A stretch of 64,000 bases of DNA from Photobacterium lutimaris (lineage in GTDB: Bacteria; Pseudomonadota; Gammaproteobacteria; Enterobacterales; Vibrionaceae): positions 186,001 to 250,000 of the forward strand of contig NZ_PYMH01000001.1 in NCBI RefSeq assembly GCF_003025555.1. Direction: 5' to 3'. Both the position numbers and the translations under genes were made by a program. Of this stretch, positions 35,510 to 44,477 are shown piece after piece; the first letter of the stretch is position 1; each line of letters starts with the position of its first letter. The notes under the pieces were generated by a model, which had not been told where the DNA came from, did not search any database, and saw only the letters and a list, made by a program, of their open reading frames with translations.

Positions 35510-36916
35510 TCAACGTCCTTTACCAAAGATAACAATCTCTGATGTCCTAATAAGAATGAGAATATCGAGAATGAGGCTGCGATGTTTGATGTAATAAAGA
35601 TCAAACTTTAACTTTTCCCTCGCATCGTTAAGGCCATCACCATAAGGGTACTTGAGTTGTGCCCAGCCTGTTAGTCCTGGTTTGACATTATGGCGGTGTG
35701 AATAGAAGGGAATAGAATCTTCAAATTGTTTGGTAAATTGGGGCCTTTCGGGGCGAGGTCCGACAAAACTCATATTGCCAATAAATATATTGAATAACTG
35801 AGGTAGTTCGTCTATGCGATATTTACGAATAATGCGCCCAACACGTGTGATTCGTGAGTCTGACTTTCCGGACATTTGCTCGCCAGATAGTTCGGCATCT
35901 ACAACCATACTTCTGAACTTACAAATTGAGAAAACCTTCCCTTTAAGTCCAACACGTTTCTGAGTGTAAAATACAGGCGCTCTTAGCCCGTCTTCAATTT
36001 TTATACAGATTATAGTCAGTATGATTATCGGCCAAGTTACTGATAGAATTATTAATCCGATAAAACTATTGAAGATCCACTTAAAAAAATTGAACACCCA
36101 GTTGTCGCTACTTTTTTTATTGTAAAGTATAAAGGACGGATAGATATGGTTAACGGCAATTTGCCCTGTCTCTCGTTCAATAAAATCAATCACATCAGTA
36201 ATTTGGATGTCGTGCAACTTGCAGTAGAAAAGACTTTCACTGGGCAAGTTATTACGACGCTCATCTAATGCGATCACAACTTCGTCAATATTCTCTTCAA
36301 TTATATATTTTTCGAGGGGAACAGAAAGATTTATTTGCTTAATATTCCTATCATCAACAACATTATCTCCAGCAAATTTAACATAACCAACGATTTCAAA
36401 ATTAACGCGGTCAGTTGCACGGCGCATTGTACTGCTTATTAAATTTGCACGCTTCCCATGCCCCAGTAGTAGTATACGTCGCTTTCCCATGTGCTCATAT
36501 TTACAACTAACTGCAATGAATCGGGTCACAACGATAGCGGTAAAAGCTGTAATATAGAGAAGTTCAATGGGCTGGCTGGAGAAATAGATTGATGAGGAGA
36601 TAAGAGATAAGGTTAAAGAAAATAAATACGATAATAAAAAAGCAACAGAAAGTCGGACAATAATACCATTGAAGTTTTCGCGTATCTTTTCATTGTATAA
36701 ACCTACGGCAAGAATAGTTAGTTGAGTCGGCATTGTAAAAAAGATGTATTGGGTGGTTATAACGAGATATTTCATAACTTCTTGATTGTTTGAGATGCTT
36801 GCATTGCTTATTTTATGGAAAAAGTAGAAAACCACACTAAGCACAATTAAATCAGTAAAAATCAATGTTGCACTACTTATATTTAGATCGTGAAATTTTG
36901 ATTTTCTCATTATCAT
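35510..36916 (-). CDS. XrtA-system priming sugar-phosphate transferase (TIGR03013-like)
   Basis: A 468-residue polyprenyl-phosphate sugar-1-phosphate transferase. Residues ~1-130 carry four membrane helices, then a cytoplasmic Rossmann-like domain (LLLGHGKRANLISS), a further helix near 275-300, and the C-terminal catalytic domain with FSICKFRSM, RKYRIDELPQLFN and SFVGPRPERP. It places the first sugar phosphate on undecaprenyl phosphate, starting each EPS repeat. It is the first gene of the minus-strand operon. ATG at 36910 is an equally possible start. Confidence 0.9.
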   Translation of the reverse strand: MIMRKSKFHDLNISSATLIFTDLIVLSVVFYFFHKISNASISNNQEVMKYLVITTQYIFFTMPTQLTILAVGLYNEKIRENFNGIIVRLSVAFLLSYLFSLTLSLISSSIYFSSQPIELLYITAFTAIVVTRFIAVSCKYEHMGKRRILLLGHGKRANLISSTMRRATDRVNFEIVGYVKFAGDNVVDDRNIKQINLSVPLEKYIIEENIDEVVIALDERRNNLPSESLFYCKLHDIQITDVIDFIERETGQIAVNHIYPSFILYNKKSSDNWVFNFFKWIFNSFIGLIILSVTWPIIILTIICIKIEDGLRAPVFYTQKRVGLKGKVFSICKFRSMVVDAELSGEQMSGKSDSRITRVGRIIRKYRIDELPQLFNIFIGNMSFVGPRPERPQFTKQFEDSIPFYSHRHNVKPGLTGWAQLKYPYGDGLNDAREKLKFDLYYIKHRSLILDILILIRTSEIVIFGKGR

Positions 36917-37083
36917 TACAATTTTCTTCCACTGCGGGGCGTATAATTACGACAAATTTGGTTTTAAGAGTGTAGTTGAAAAATTTAAGTTGAAAAAATT
37001 TGCTAAACAAAAAATTGGTATATAGTTAGAAAGTAGAATCTGTGTAATGCATTCATTGGAAAGAATCAGAAGGGATACTGAGT
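36917..37083. promoter_or_regulatory. Divergent promoter region of the core EPS operons
   Basis: This 167-bp AT-rich spacer lies between the priming-transferase operon (minus) and the export operon (plus). I found no sigma-54 element and no copy of the TTGCA-N3-TGCAA box in it, so the core operons appear to be controlled differently from the PEP-CTERM gene. Confidence 0.45.
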
Positions 37084-37731
37084 ATGATTAAATGTGGATC
37101 GGTAACAACGCAACTATTTGTTTTGGTATCATTATTATCAGGCAGCATGATAGGGTGTTCATCAAGCAATTTATCATCACTGCCAGTTGCGACACCACAT
37201 GCGTCATTAACAAAAAATATCAATGATTACAGCTATTTAATTGGTCCTGGTGATAACCTTACCGTCTTTGTGTGGGGGAATTCTGAAATAACCGGTAGTT
37301 ATACGGTTCGCCCTGATGGAATGATCTCAACATCTTTGGTTGAAGATATCCCTGCGTCTGGTCGAACACCAACCGAATTGGCTCGTAGTATTGAAGCGCA
37401 CCTGGCTGAGTACATACGTGATCCTATCGTCACTGTGATGGTTGCAGATTTTGTTGGGCCATATAGCGAACAGGTGAGAGTGATAGGAGAAGCATCACAG
37501 CCGCAAGCAATTAGTTATCGTGAAAATATGACTTTGCTTGATGTAATGGTTGCCGTTGGTGGACTGACGGAATATGCCGATGGTAATGATGCTAGGCTGA
37601 TTCGGGTAGTGAACAGTCAACAAAAAGAATATGCAATACAAATCGGTGACTTAGTTAGAGACGGAGATATTCGAGCTAATGTCGATATTTTACCGGGCGA
37701 TATCATTATCATTCCGGAGTCTTGGTTCTAA
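37084..37731 (+). CDS. XrtA-system EPS export lipoprotein (Wza-like, TIGR03027)
   Basis: A 215-residue lipoprotein with a signal ending MIGC, lipidated Cys25. The Poly_export domain follows (YLIGPGDNLTVFVWGN, then VRPDGMIS) and then a SLBB-like part (VIGEASQPQAISYREN). It is shorter than Wza and lacks the C-terminal outer-membrane helix, as usual for exosortase A systems, so it probably works with the separate beta-barrel at 40426-41877. It is first in the five-gene export operon. Confidence 0.9.
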   Translation: MIKCGSVTTQLFVLVSLLSGSMIGCSSSNLSSLPVATPHASLTKNINDYSYLIGPGDNLTVFVWGNSEITGSYTVRPDGMISTSLVEDIPASGRTPTELARSIEAHLAEYIRDPIVTVMVADFVGPYSEQVRVIGEASQPQAISYRENMTLLDVMVAVGGLTEYADGNDARLIRVVNSQQKEYAIQIGDLVRDGDIRANVDILPGDIIIIPESWF

Positions 37732-37743
37732 CATAGGTGTTTT

Positions 37744-39288
37744 ATGAAGGAGCAACTTGAGTTATTGCAGCAGTACCTTCAGGGTATTTGGTTTAAACGT
37801 CGTTTGGCAATAATGGCTATGTGGATTCTATGTCTCAGTGGTTGGGCGATGATCACATTATTGCCAAACGAATACACGTCTGAAGCGCGCGTGTATGCAG
37901 ATACAAGAACAATACTAAAGCCATTACTAAAAGGTATTGCAATCAATACTGATCCAAGCCAAGAGCTGCAGTTGATGGTAAAAACATTGTTGAGCCGTAA
38001 AAACCTTGAAACCATAGCAAGATATAGCGAGGCTGACTTGAAGGTAGATACGACTGATGAGTACGATGATTTGCTTGAAGAGTTGAAAACAAATATTACT
38101 ATTAGATCGGCAGGGGAAGAGAATCTATTTACCATCAGTTATTTCGGTACTGATCCTAAATACGTGAAAGATGTCGTTCAAGCCGCACTTGATGTTTTTG
38201 TTGAAAATGCTGTTGGGCATAAAAAGGAAGATACGAGAAATGCTCATGAATTCTTAGCTTCCCAACTCGCACTGTATGAAGAGCGTCTTCTTAAGTCAGA
38301 GAACGAACTTGCCGAGTTTAAGCGATTGAATTCAGGTTATGTGTCGGGGTCTGAGCACAGTTATACACTCAAGGCTGAGAGTCTTAAATATGAGATAGAA
38401 GAAACTCGTCTGGAACGGAAAGAAGCGCTTTCTGCATTGGCGTCTGCAAGGAAGCAACTGAGGAATGAAACGAGAGTTAATTCAAGTCAGTTTTCATCGA
38501 TTAAAACTGAGTTTGATATACGTCTTGAGACGTTACAAGCAAGGTTGGATGAGCTGTTGTTCCGTTACACTGAAAAACACCCAGATGTAAAAGAAACACG
38601 TCGACAAATTAATTTGTTACTTGATGAGCGAACCTCAGTGATTAGCGGTGGGCGCGTATCCAAACCAGATAGCCCAATGCAGCAAGAAATTAAAATGACT
38701 ATCAGTCATTTCGAAAATAAAATTGCATCGTTAACAGCACGTGAAACTAGTTTATTAGATAAATTGGAAGAGGTGAATAGCAAGTTATTGAAAATGCCTA
38801 AGGTTGAAGCACAGCTAACGAGTTTAATGCGCAATTATGAAGTAACGAAAGAGCAATATCACTTGTTACTCGAAAGGCGTGAATCGGCATTGATCTCTCA
38901 AGATGTGGATACAAAGTCAGACCAAATATCATTTCAGATTATAGATCCCCCTATGTCTCCTCGTCTGCCCTCTGGTCCCAATCGACCATTATTGCTGATA
39001 TCGGTGCTTGTCCTGTCGGTTGGTGTAGGTTTTTCTCTTGCCTTTTCAGTTAGTCAGGTATGGCCTGTCGTGTATTCATCAAACCAGCTGGTGCGTAATA
39101 TTGAAATGCCGGTTTATGGGGAAGTATCTACAATCGGATTGTCTGGATCCAATGGTTACATGCGTAGTCAAATCGCCAATGTTATTTATCATGGTTTGTT
39201 ATTATTAGCGTTGTTTGTTGTATTTTATATCGTAAATAGTATGTCCATTGTGCAGCTTTTAGTGCTGAAAATTAAGGAGGTATTATGA
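37744..39288 (+). CDS. XrtA-system polysaccharide chain-length determinant (TIGR03007)
   Basis: A 514-residue inner-membrane Wzz/GumC-type protein. One membrane helix is near residues 20-38 and others near 420 and 480; between them is a long periplasmic coiled coil (~170-400) with a charged Glu/Arg/Lys pattern. PPMSPRLPSGPNRPLLLIS is the proline-rich segment before the second helix. It sets polymer length and contacts the tyrosine kinase encoded next, whose start overlaps its stop by four bases (ATGA-type). Confidence 0.9.
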   Translation: MKEQLELLQQYLQGIWFKRRLAIMAMWILCLSGWAMITLLPNEYTSEARVYADTRTILKPLLKGIAINTDPSQELQLMVKTLLSRKNLETIARYSEADLKVDTTDEYDDLLEELKTNITIRSAGEENLFTISYFGTDPKYVKDVVQAALDVFVENAVGHKKEDTRNAHEFLASQLALYEERLLKSENELAEFKRLNSGYVSGSEHSYTLKAESLKYEIEETRLERKEALSALASARKQLRNETRVNSSQFSSIKTEFDIRLETLQARLDELLFRYTEKHPDVKETRRQINLLLDERTSVISGGRVSKPDSPMQQEIKMTISHFENKIASLTARETSLLDKLEEVNSKLLKMPKVEAQLTSLMRNYEVTKEQYHLLLERRESALISQDVDTKSDQISFQIIDPPMSPRLPSGPNRPLLLISVLVLSVGVGFSLAFSVSQVWPVVYSSNQLVRNIEMPVYGEVSTIGLSGSNGYMRSQIANVIYHGLLLLALFVVFYIVNSMSIVQLLVLKIKEVL

Positions 39289-40451
39289 GTATTATTGAAA
39301 ATGCGTTCGATAAAGACAGTGGAAAAACAAACAACGCACGAAGGGATGATCTCTCTGAGAGTCGTACAAATACTTCACAACATGATGATAATTCGTTATT
39401 AAATAAATTGGCTGCTTATCATGAACGGGTTGGAGTAAATAATAAATGTATCAAAAGTTCAACACCTCAGAAAAGTGAGAATATCCCCCGACATATTGAA
39501 AATATAAGTCATGACGTTAGCAGTAAATTCATTCAAGAGCCAACTGAAAAAGTTATTGATTCGTTAGAGCAAAGAGATAAATCTCTTGTTTCATCAGAGT
39601 ATCGCAGTGGCAATGAACAACTTAAGGAAAATAGCTATGATAACGTTCTTGCCAAAGAAGAGAGTCATACTCCGAGTAAGAGTACAGAGGTAAAAAAAAG
39701 ATTACCCAGTGAAATGCTGTACATAGACTTGAAGGCATTCAAGGAGCGAGGAATGGTATCTCACGAAGATGACCAAGCTAACCCTGCTATTACCTATGAG
39801 TACCGCTTAGTTAAACATAAAATACTCGCAAATATTCAGCAAATGGCGACTGATGAGCTGCCAAATTCTAACCTTTTAATGGTCACCAGTGTCAATCCTG
39901 GTGAAGGAAAAACCTTTTCAGCCGTTAATATGGCATTATCTATTGCTTCTGAAAAAAATCATACAATACTTTTAGTCGATGCAAATATACATAACCCAAG
40001 TCTGTGTGACTTTTTAGGTGTAGATAACCAAATAGGTTTGATAGATTACCTACTGGGTGATGTCAATGATATTGGTGATGTCATATATAATACCAATATA
40101 TTGAATTTAAAAATATTACCAGCAGGCGCAGAGCACCACCTGAGTAATGAGTTGTTAGCAAGTGTCAAAATGCGGGATCTCTCTGAGGAGCTATCCCATA
40201 GGTATAGTGATAGGGTGATAATATTTGATTGTCCGTCGTTACTTGGTGTTGTAGAAACGGTCACTGTTTCTAAATTAGTTGGTCAAGTCGTTGTAGTTGT
40301 TCAACACTCTAAGACAAAGTTATCAGATATTGAACAAGTTGTTTCAGAGCTGGATGATGAATTAAAAATAGGGTTTATTGTTAATAAAACAATAGGCGGA
40401 ACGTATAGTCGATATGGATATGGCTATGATAAAAAGATATCAAAAACTTAA
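39285..40451 (+). CDS. XrtA-associated tyrosine autokinase (BY-kinase)
   Basis: A 388-residue cytoplasmic kinase. The Walker A motif is NPGEGKTF (204-211), the Walker A' motif ILLVDANIHNP (~230-240) and the Walker B VIIFDCPS. The C-terminus has a tyrosine cluster (YSRYGYGY) as in BY-kinases that autophosphorylate to control EPS polymerisation. About 165 residues of polar, low-complexity sequence precede the kinase domain; this is an unusually long N-terminal extension. The LMW phosphatase half of the 12890-14620 protein is a natural partner. The end overlaps the outer-membrane protein gene. Confidence 0.88.
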   Translation: MSIIENAFDKDSGKTNNARRDDLSESRTNTSQHDDNSLLNKLAAYHERVGVNNKCIKSSTPQKSENIPRHIENISHDVSSKFIQEPTEKVIDSLEQRDKSLVSSEYRSGNEQLKENSYDNVLAKEESHTPSKSTEVKKRLPSEMLYIDLKAFKERGMVSHEDDQANPAITYEYRLVKHKILANIQQMATDELPNSNLLMVTSVNPGEGKTFSAVNMALSIASEKNHTILLVDANIHNPSLCDFLGVDNQIGLIDYLLGDVNDIGDVIYNTNILNLKILPAGAEHHLSNELLASVKMRDLSEELSHRYSDRVIIFDCPSLLGVVETVTVSKLVGQVVVVVQHSKTKLSDIEQVVSELDDELKIGFIVNKTIGGTYSRYGYGYDKKISKT

Positions 40452-41877
40452 TTATGTGATTTATTTTACCATCATATGGACTGGATGTTCTTTTGCGGAA
40501 GAGACCTGGTTTCACCCTTATGTTGAAACTGGTGTTTTATATACTGATGATGTCTATCAGTCAGCTGAAAATAACAAATCAAGTGTCGTGAGTTCTATTG
40601 AGGCAGGCATGTACAGCCAATTAATTAGAAACGATGCATCATTTATATTTAATTATGATATCGAACAGTTACTTTACAGCCATAGCTCGGATGAAAATGA
40701 CACATATCAAAGCTTGTTATTATTTGCAGATAAAAAAGTGGCCAATACTGGACTGAAAGTGGATGCAACTGCGACCATATTGAATATTGCAGAATCTAAT
40801 GATAATAATGCCAATGCTAATATTATCTCAAACAATACTGTTGAAAGTAAAAATGCGGAAATTGGATTGAGCTTTACAACTAATCCGAGGAAGGATATCG
40901 ATTTAAATGTTAGAGGGTATGGTATCATAACCGATAATGAAGATGATATTGGTAATTATAAAGGTTATGGCACAACGTTGAATTTTTCTAATGGTTTAAA
41001 TCAGAAGCAATTATTCTGGGAGTCCAATGCTTTATATGATAAAAAGACAGATCGTCAAGATGATACAGTAACGGAGAGAAGTTATTTTAAGGGCTCACTG
41101 GGCTTTCAGACGATTAGTAAAATATCCCCACTTGTACGGATGAATTATGAGAATTATGAAGGGGTCAGCTACCAGGATACCGAAGAGACTTTCAGTTGGG
41201 GACCCGGTGTTCGATACTTTTTAACTCAAAATTCGTTTTTTGAACTTAGTTATAATTTTGTCGAAAAAGGTGATATATCCAATTTTGTTGGAGGGAGATT
41301 CAAATTAGAACCATCGCCCAGGCTTCTCATCAATTTCTCATATGATAAGCGCTACTTTGGGGATGCCTATGATTTTACCCTGATCCACCGTTCGAGGAGA
41401 ACAGTCAACACAATCAGTTACACGGAAGCTACCAATAACTTCCAACGTGAGTTTTATAGTAGCGATGAAGATATTGAGGTGTTTACACTGAATCGTCGAC
41501 TTGAGTGGTTGACTGAGTTAACAGGGAGGCGTGAAACATATGGCTTTAAATTATTTTACCATGAACAAGAGCCTCTAAAAGGTAATAGTTCGCGTCAAGA
41601 TGAAACAGGTATTGGTGCTACTTTGCTTTCTAGTTATGAGTTATCTCGAAAGTTAGAACTGTCAGGTGAAATATCTTACAGCCAATATCGTTTTAATCGC
41701 ACAGTAGATCAGAATCAAGAGGATGACTATTGGTATTTTGTACTTTCTAGTAGTTATAAAATCTACCGAAATGTTTTCAGTACAGTAAAGTATGTGCATG
41801 ATAGTCGTAAATCTAATATAAATAGCCGTGATTATGATGAGAATCGTATTTCACTAGATGTCAGGATGGAGTGGTAA
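40426..41877 (+). CDS. XrtA-system outer-membrane beta-barrel protein (TIGR03016)
   Basis: About 483 residues. A signal peptide (MIKRYQKLNYVIYFTIIW...) ends near SFA before EETWFHPYVE. The rest is a series of alternating polar/hydrophobic strands ending RISLDVRMEW, with the C-terminal aromatic typical of outer-membrane barrels. It matches the exosortase A-associated barrel and probably forms the EPS exit pore. ATG at 40426 gives the best signal peptide; ATG at 40414 or 40420 would add four or two residues. The start lies within the kinase gene. Confidence 0.85.
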   Translation: MIKRYQKLNYVIYFTIIWTGCSFAEETWFHPYVETGVLYTDDVYQSAENNKSSVVSSIEAGMYSQLIRNDASFIFNYDIEQLLYSHSSDENDTYQSLLLFADKKVANTGLKVDATATILNIAESNDNNANANIISNNTVESKNAEIGLSFTTNPRKDIDLNVRGYGIITDNEDDIGNYKGYGTTLNFSNGLNQKQLFWESNALYDKKTDRQDDTVTERSYFKGSLGFQTISKISPLVRMNYENYEGVSYQDTEETFSWGPGVRYFLTQNSFFELSYNFVEKGDISNFVGGRFKLEPSPRLLINFSYDKRYFGDAYDFTLIHRSRRTVNTISYTEATNNFQREFYSSDEDIEVFTLNRRLEWLTELTGRRETYGFKLFYHEQEPLKGNSSRQDETGIGATLLSSYELSRKLELSGEISYSQYRFNRTVDQNQEDDYWYFVLSSSYKIYRNVFSTVKYVHDSRKSNINSRDYDENRISLDVRMEW

Positions 41878-41879
41878 CT

Positions 41880-43064
41880 ATGTATGAATCATTTTTTGGC
41901 CTTAATGATAAGCCGTTTAAGCTCACTCCAGATACACGTTTCTTTTACGCTAGTTCACATCACAAAAAAGCAATGTCATATCTGCACTATGGGTTTGAGC
42001 GTGGTGATGGGTTTATTGTTGTTACTGGCCCATCCGGTGCAGGGAAAAGTCTAGTTGCAAGAAACTTGATCAGTGCTATTGACGAGGATACCACGGCTGT
42101 TATTCAGATAAGTACAGCAGCACTTGCTTCATATGATTTATTAGAGTTGATAGCTTTAAATTATGGGTTACCCGTTCAAGGCTTGAATAAGCCTGAGATA
42201 TTGAGGCGGTTGGAAAACTACTTTAGTGAGTTGCATTGCAAAAATATTCGATCCCTGATTATTATAGATGAAGCACATCACCTAACACCTGAACGACTAG
42301 AAGAGTTGCGAATGCTCTCAAATTATCAAGTCGATAATACCGCATTGGTTCAGTTTATTTTGTTTGGTCATGATGAGCTTGAAACAATGATCCGTCTGCC
42401 GAAAATGGAACAATTTAGGCAGAGGATTATAGCATCCTGTAAGCTAAAGCCATTTAATATTAATGAAATAAAAGAGTATATTGTATGTCGCCTCACCGTT
42501 GCTGGTTGGCGGGGAACACCCGTATTAGACGGTGCAATATATTCAATGATAAAGCAGCAAACGGCGGGTATACCTAGAAGAATTAATTTGTTAATGGAGC
42601 GTGTATTACTTTACTCTTTCCTTAGCGAGATACAATGTATAAATAAACGTGTTATTAATGATGTGATATTGGATATGCGCAATGAACTTTCATCTTCTAT
42701 TATTGCCGATGATAATTCTAGCACGACAAGCAATGAATTTGTTGATAGTACACGTTCAGTTAATACATCTGATACATCTGATACATCTGATTCATCGCAT
42801 TCTGAGGATAATCAGCCAGAGCAAAGTATTGAGCTGGTATTTGATTCGCTTTCTACCAAGCAAAGTGATGTTGATGCTGATGTTGAAAAGGTGCTCAAAA
42901 CGCTAGATTTGGTCAGTGATGTTTTAGATAAGGTTATTGTGCGGAAGCTTGCGACTATTCAGCATTTTGAAAAAATGATTACAAAAAAACGTCGTGAGGC
43001 AGCAAATGTAATTAGAGGAAAACAATTGGATGAAAACATCTTGAACGATGCTGATGTAAAATAA
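41880..43064 (+). CDS. XrtA-system ATPase (ExeA/GspA-like, TIGR03015)
   Basis: About 394 residues. MYESFFGLNDKPFKLTPDTRF is the family N-terminus; Walker A is GPSGAGKS and Walker B IIIDEAHHL. The AAA part ends near residue 270, followed by a polar, disordered C-terminal region holding a DTS triplet repeat and a final coiled coil. ATG at 41880 is the start, with a GGATGGAG ribosome site; the GTG at 41871 is upstream and overlaps the barrel gene. Such ATPases resemble ExeA, which binds peptidoglycan and helps assemble secretion complexes. It is the last gene of the export operon. Confidence 0.88.
   Translation: MYESFFGLNDKPFKLTPDTRFFYASSHHKKAMSYLHYGFERGDGFIVVTGPSGAGKSLVARNLISAIDEDTTAVIQISTAALASYDLLELIALNYGLPVQGLNKPEILRRLENYFSELHCKNIRSLIIIDEAHHLTPERLEELRMLSNYQVDNTALVQFILFGHDELETMIRLPKMEQFRQRIIASCKLKPFNINEIKEYIVCRLTVAGWRGTPVLDGAIYSMIKQQTAGIPRRINLLMERVLLYSFLSEIQCINKRVINDVILDMRNELSSSIIADDNSSTTSNEFVDSTRSVNTSDTSDTSDSSHSEDNQPEQSIELVFDSLSTKQSDVDADVEKVLKTLDLVSDVLDKVIVRKLATIQHFEKMITKKRREAANVIRGKQLDENILNDADVK
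42765..42791 (+). repeat. Short tandem repeat inside the ATPase gene
   Basis: Three copies of the 9-base unit ACATCTGAT in frame encode repeated Thr-Ser-Asp. Copy-number change would alter the linker length but keep the frame. Confidence 0.8.
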
Positions 43065-43095
43065 ACACAGAGGGTGTTTTTAGCTATATTAATAT

Positions 43096-43122
43096 AACAG
43101 GGTGGATAATAGCCACCCTGTT
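43096..43122. terminator. Bidirectional terminator between ATPase gene and prsR
   Basis: A 10-bp stem (AACAGGGTGG and its complement) with a 7-base loop, followed by GTTTATTT, lies between convergent genes. Confidence 0.85.
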
Positions 43123-43136
43123 GTTTATTTAGTGAG

Positions 43137-44477
43137 TCAAGTTTGTATTTTACCGAGTGAAATCCCATGCTTTTCAACTAAGGTATAAAGTGTTGGACGA
43201 GTAATTCCAAGTAGACCTGCCGCTTTAGATATATTTCCATTGCTAATTGTAACAGCTTGCAATATAGCTTTCCTTTCAACATTTTCACGAGCGGAACGAA
43301 GGCTAAGTACCGGTAATGTATCATCTTGATCTTTTTTGTCAGTAAAAGATAAATCCTTTTTAGTAATAAGTTTTCCTCTAGAACACCTGATTGCTGATTT
43401 TATCGTGGCATTGAGTTCGGTTAAATTACCAGGCCAATGATAGTGACACAGAGATTGGATGGCATCATTAGAAAACCCATTGACCCTGCATTTATTATTT
43501 GCTCTTTCTTGCTGTAGAAAATCTTGCGCTAATATTAGAATATCTTCGCTTCGCTCGCGAAGAGCGGGAACAATAATTCTACTCAAGCTAAGGCGTAAAT
43601 ACAGCTCGGAAATAAATGTATTGTCATTAACTTTTTCTTCCAAAATGTATTTACTGGTGCAAATTACTTTGACACTCACGGTTAATTTTACATCTCTGTT
43701 ACTGTAAGTGATTATTTTGGTTCGAAGAAACTGCAATAAGCGTAGTTGAGATCTAAGAGGTAGCAAGCTAACTTCGTCAATGACGATGGTTCCATTATTA
43801 GCCTCTTCTAGTACCCCCTTTGTTGACCCATCGATGTCATCTCCAAACAAATGCGATTCGATGGCGTCTGGCTTGAATAAAGCACATTTGAAAACAATGA
43901 TAGGGTGATCACAGCGCTGGCTTTGCATGTGTATCTTATGGCTTACCGTTTTTTTTCCGGTACCGGGCTCTCCGACGATTAATATCGAATTATTCTCCAA
44001 GGCTGCACGCTTTATGGTTTGGTTGATCCCCTGTACTTGTTCGGAGCAACCGATTATACCGCTGATATTGTGATTCTGCTGTTGCTTCAAACTTTCAAGC
44101 TCTAGCTTGGCGAGCTTAAAAGCTCTATCGATAATGACGTTCAGTATATTGCTATCAATGGGCTTCTGGTAGTAGTCGTGAGCACCATCTTCAATGGCTT
44201 TGAGGGCGTACTTTTTATTATCGTTGCCGGTAATAACGATGACTTTTGTATCAGGATTTAGGCTGAGGATTTCTTTTAGTGTCTGTAATCCTTCAGAGGC
44301 ATTGGTTTGATCGGGTGGCAGGCCAAGATCCAATGTAACGACTTTGGGCTCAAACCGACGTAAGGCTGTAATGCCTTCTTGGCGAGTCGTTGCAAAAATA
44401 AGGTTATAATCGGTTAAATGCCATTTGAGCTGTTTTTGAATTCCAATATCGTCTTCGATTATGAGCAATGTGTCCAT
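43137..44477 (-). CDS. prsR: PrsR, XrtA-system response regulator with degenerate AAA+ domain
   Basis: A 446-residue protein: receiver domain (~1-120; acidic EDD at 8-10, phosphoacceptor Asp50, Lys105), NtrC-type AAA+ domain (~138-365) and a Fis-type helix-turn-helix (~398-436, NISKAAGLLGITRPTLY). Build and position identify PrsR, normally a sigma-54 activator. Walker A (GEPGTGKK, 169-176) and Walker B (IVIDE, 231-235) remain, but the GAFTGA loop expected after LFG at 210-212 is gone: residues 213-221 read DDIDGSTKG. The R-finger segment (FISELYLRL) and sensor II (WPGNLTEL, with Thr353 where Arg is usual) are also altered. It may bind DNA without activating sigma-54. Its start overlaps the end of prsK by 19 bases. 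Confidence 0.9.
   Translation of the reverse strand: MDTLLIIEDDIGIQKQLKWHLTDYNLIFATTRQEGITALRRFEPKVVTLDLGLPPDQTNASEGLQTLKEILSLNPDTKVIVITGNDNKKYALKAIEDGAHDYYQKPIDSNILNVIIDRAFKLAKLELESLKQQQNHNISGIIGCSEQVQGINQTIKRAALENNSILIVGEPGTGKKTVSHKIHMQSQRCDHPIIVFKCALFKPDAIESHLFGDDIDGSTKGVLEEANNGTIVIDEVSLLPLRSQLRLLQFLRTKIITYSNRDVKLTVSVKVICTSKYILEEKVNDNTFISELYLRLSLSRIIVPALRERSEDILILAQDFLQQERANNKCRVNGFSNDAIQSLCHYHWPGNLTELNATIKSAIRCSRGKLITKKDLSFTDKKDQDDTLPVLSLRSARENVERKAILQAVTISNGNISKAAGLLGITRPTLYTLVEKHGISLGKIQT

Noticed and set aside
36917..37083. Sigma-54 promoters in front of the core EPS operons
   Set aside because: No GG-N10-GC element with acceptable flanks was found on either strand.
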